Source: Larix sibirica | Lineage: Eukaryota > Streptophyta > Pinopsida > Pinales > Pinaceae | Reading direction: 5' to 3' | NCBI GenBank assembly: GCA_004151065.3 | Contig: NWUY0304821311.1 | Span: forward strand, 1-10,205 | DNA length: 10,205 bases | In this document: positions 7,751-10,205 of the stretch, in pieces | Layout of the letters: each line of letters opens with the position of its first letter | Position numbering within the stretch: position 1 is the first letter of the stretch | Program-made: the position numbers and the translations under genes | Notes under the pieces: generated by a model | What the model was told of the DNA's origin: nothing | Database searches by the model: none | What the model saw: only the letters and a program-made list of their open reading frames with translations

Positions 7751-8820
7751 TTATATAATCATAAGTAAAGGATCAATAAAAATTTGAAGGGACATTTTTG
7801 AAAGGGATACATGAGCAAAGCCAATGTTCTAGAAGGCCCTAACAATCCACTTCCACTGTTTAGCAACAAGTAGTCCAATGTTTTGTACCTATAGTTGTTT
7901 AGTCATCCAATTAATCATAGGTAGCGAGTCTCCAAATACTTGCAAAGTACTCAATCCTTTGTCCAAAGCAAGTTTTAGTAGATAAAAGAGGGCCATGAAT
8001 TCTCCTTTATTATGGCCCCCTACCCAAGTTAGCTTTGAAATGAAATTAGTATGAATCATATAGGTGTAAAGCAAAGCCCATACCACAAAGCATAGTTTGT
8101 CTTTGATAGGTCCCATCAAATAGGCCCTAGGGAAAATAGAGTTATCAACCCGAAAGATTTCAAGCACCCTTTGAATCTTGTACTTTGAAACCTCCTTATA
8201 AAAAGACATTAATTGCATCACCTATGATGAGACTTGAAATGTAGGAAGAATTTTAACATCGAACATGGAGGAATTCCTTGCAAGCCATATTCCCACAAAA
8301 CCAGATAAGGAGCATCTCTAATCTATCCCAACTCCTTCCTTGTAAAGCAACATTGAAAACAAGCTTCAATTGTTAATCCTCTCCATAGAGTAGGAAGACC
8401 AATCAATGCTTCAACCGCACACAAAATGAGTATGGAGAAAACACAATGTAAAATATATGAGTTTGTTTCCTCATCAACGTTACAGAGTATGCAAATACTA
8501 GGTCCCACCTAACCTGTTTTTTGTAGGAGATCCCAAGTCAATACCCTAGTAGATAACACTAACCACATAAACATTGTAGCTTTTGGATGTCCCCTCACCT
8601 TTCAAAGTATTGCCCACCACCAAAGATGGTCACCTTCATCTCCTGTAAAAAGGGAAATGTAACCAAGTCTAGTTATATATGATCCAACCATTTTATTAAG
8701 TCCCCAAATAAGTTCATCAAATTCTCCACAGAGTCTAGTGTGTGATATTTGTAGTTCTGAAATAAATAAGTCCGAAGGCAAAGCAAAATCACCGTCAAGA
8801 CCCAAGTCAACATACTTAAG
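7751..8820 (-). pseudogene. LINE fragment, downstream copy (zf-RVT + RNase H)
   Basis: Translated on the minus strand from about 8820, one frame runs to 8323 with stops at 8604-8602, 8511-8509 and 8325-8323. It includes the pre-domain DELIWGLN, LGYISLF, the tryptophan run LWWWAIL and a zf-RVT zinc-binding core CILCNVDEE...HC (C at 8493 and 8484). After a frameshift near 8295 the frame continues as GIWLARNSSMFD and LPTFQV into an RNase H fold: RAYLMGPI, GEFMALFYLLKLAL, LQVFGDS. It ends at a TAA at 7753-7751, with further TAG stops at 8224-8222, 7891-7889 and 7831-7829. This order is that of the 3' end of plant L1-type non-LTR retrotransposons (PF13966-like followed by PF13456-like). It is clearly inactive and lacks all of the polymerase. 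Confidence 0.88.
7780..8300 (-). pseudogene. RNase H domain of downstream LINE copy
   Basis: RNase H would remove RNA from RNA-DNA hybrids during LINE replication. The first catalytic Asp, expected in a YFDGAS-like motif, is replaced (YLMGPI). The Glu (GEFMAL) and the second Asp (FGDS) remain. The C-terminal HVYRExN...AD region appears to be deleted, so HV is joined directly to SLSKMSLQIF. Three in-frame TAG codons interrupt it. Confidence 0.8.
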
Positions 8821-8821
8821 T

Positions 8822-9160
8822 GGGAGCTACCTCTTTTAGTTGATCAACCATTGGCTCGAGTAGATTATTATGCAATTGATCATTTCCCTCCACCCCGTCT
8901 ATGAGAAGTGAAGAGTCTTCAACTATTGAATATGTTTGACATTCCTATCTAGGGCACATTTAAGCAATAATATGAAAGCCATAAACTGTACCCAGTTTTT
9001 GGATTATGCTCCCAAGCTTGTGTTAAATTTGACACCGAGAAAATATATAAAAACACAAAATCCTCCAATACGATTAGAATCCAATGACCATTGTTTGGCT
9101 CCATAATAGAAGTCCCAAGCTTCTTCTCTACCTATTACTAGTTCACCAAGTTGGCGAGGG
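8822..9160 (-). pseudogene. RNase H domain of upstream LINE copy
   Basis: It corresponds segment by segment to the RNase H of the other copy: FYYGAKQW for the first catalytic motif (Asp replaced by Tyr), WVQFMAF for the Glu motif (Glu replaced by Gln) and VEDSSLLID for the last Asp motif (Asp kept). A TAA at about 9004-9002 and a frameshift near 8927 break it. It ends abruptly at about 8819, where sequence homologous to the pre-zinc-finger linker of the second copy begins. Confidence 0.75.
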
Positions 9161-10205
9161 ACACCTTGCTTGACACACTCTACAATTGGAAACCTTATAT
9201 CTAACTTGAGAGAAAACTTGAAATGTGGGAATGTGTCTATCTTCAAAGATTTGAGTCTTTAGCCAACTAGATTCTCCAAATGATTAAGCAAGCCAAAGCT
9301 CCACATTCTTTTACTTCTCCTTTGTTATACCATTGCATTTGGCTTTCCTCCATTGGCTCACTATTCTGCACATTTTGAATACTTGAAATCTATTCCAACG
9401 CTTTCCAAATTTATTGAGCATATGGACACTTTATTAACAAGTGTGATATTGTGTCAACCTTCACTCCATGCAACATACAAATCCCTAGGTCATGTCTACT
9501 TCGTAGTACTTCCCATGTGGTGAAAGCATTATTTTTTAAAGTTAGCATTGAAAGATTCAAGTCTTTTTGGGAGCTTTTAATTTCCATTTAAGTGTTCAAC
9601 ACTCTCTTGGAGGCATAACTTTGTATCCCAGGCATGCAAAACATTCTCATAGTCTTGTTTTTTGTTCATGCAAGAGTGCCCTCGTCACTCAACTTCATAT
9701 GACTTCTTTGAGACTTTCTACATAAGTGTTCCACAGGACTACCTGCACCCCTTCCAAACACAAACATTGTGTATTCCTCCATCCTCATTGCCAGAAATAT
9801 GTAGAGTTTTAATCCTCATTGGATTAAGAGTACACATACCCCTATCTTGAAGGAATCTAGTCATTGTTTTTGAGAACCTTGACCTTTCTCCACAACCCAA
9901 CACAAAATCAACACCAATCCTAACCTACTCAAGATTACCAACTTTCCAAAGCAAAATTTCCTCAAACAAAAAGGCTTGAATTAAGGCCTTCTTGTGGACA
10001 AAGACATTTTTTTACTCTTTCTTGGACTTCTAAATCTATCATTTGATGTACTTGAACGTGCGTATTCCTGTTCAATAATTTGCCTCCACACACCTTCTTT
10101 TGTAAGAATTCTTACAAGGTTTTTGCTGATAGGGAATTGCCAAATACATGAATGCTCTTTGTTGCTACCGAAAATGCACACCTGGGGGGAAGCGCAACAT
10201 AAATC
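8822..10205 (-). pseudogene. LINE fragment, upstream copy (RT tail, zf-RVT, RNase H)
   Basis: On the minus strand from the right edge, pieces in shifting frames follow LINE order. An RT C-terminal tail reads SKNLVRILTKEGVWRQII (10130 onward). Next comes a linker, KALIQAF...LLWKVGNLE then VRIGVDFVLGCGE (10009-9840), then SDEGTLA with a stop where Trp is expected (about 9690), LGYKVM, and WKLKAPKKT. The zf-RVT core is NNAFTTWEVLRSR, CMLHGVKVD and HLLIKCPYA (9539-9417), followed by ALACLIIWRI and FEDRHIPTFQVFSQV. RNase H follows: AWDFYYGAKQW, FMAFILLLKCALDRN, then after a shift near 8927 EDSSLLIDGVEGND, ending KEVAPT at about 8819. At least six frameshifts and about ten stops make it a clear relic. 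It continues past the window edge. Confidence 0.85.

Noticed and set aside
1-10205. CRISPR array, prokaryotic operon or phage-like system
   Set aside because: Spliced eukaryotic exons and plant retroelements throughout; no regular short repeats with unique spacers and no bacterial gene arrangement.

Overview
This is a piece of nuclear DNA from a seed plant. It is AT-rich, has long introns, and is littered with transposon remains. The only convincing host gene is the 3' part of the gene for the gamma subunit of translation initiation factor eIF2, a GTPase, on the + strand. The exon proteins are very close to angiosperm eIF2-gamma as I remember it. The type and density of LINE remnants suit a large plant genome, possibly a gymnosperm, but that lineage call is an inference from remembered LINE sequences and was not tested.

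Layout. Bases 1-600 look like promoter or LTR material: a TATA-like box inside a short palindrome, a pyrimidine-rich leader and a perfect 10-bp hairpin carrying an AAACCCTA telo-box. Bases 600-2205 hold no gene I can recognise and are probably intron or upstream flank. Five coding exons follow at 2206-2308, 2727-2954, 3244-3462, 3599-3859 and 4681-4983, all with GT-AG introns and an unbroken frame. They encode the C-terminal 370 residues. The N-terminal ~95-100 residues, including the P-loop, are not visible in the window. The second intron contains a minus-strand tRNA-derived SINE (about 3003-3133) with A/B-box-like motifs, an A tail and a 12-bp target-site duplication matching at 11 positions.

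Bases 4984-7750 are non-coding as far as I can tell. They include a 94-bp tandem duplication (6927-7114) whose minus strand also resembles a tRNA promoter head, and a small cluster of direct and inverted repeats at 7612-7732. From 7751 to the right edge, the minus strand carries two successive, decayed copies of the 3' half of an L1-type plant LINE (RT tail, zf-RVT zinc-binding domain, RNase H). They lie head-to-tail in the same orientation. Both are broken by stops and frameshifts, and many of the stops are one C-to-T or G-to-A step from the expected codon.

The eIF2-gamma exons are under clear coding constraint and look functional. The repeats around them are passive insertions: none interrupts an exon, and the SINE lies inside an intron. 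I saw no sign of a novel multi-gene system. The most useful observations are the well-bounded SINE, the tandem tRNA-like unit, the doubled LINE tail, and the missing 5' exons of eIF2-gamma.
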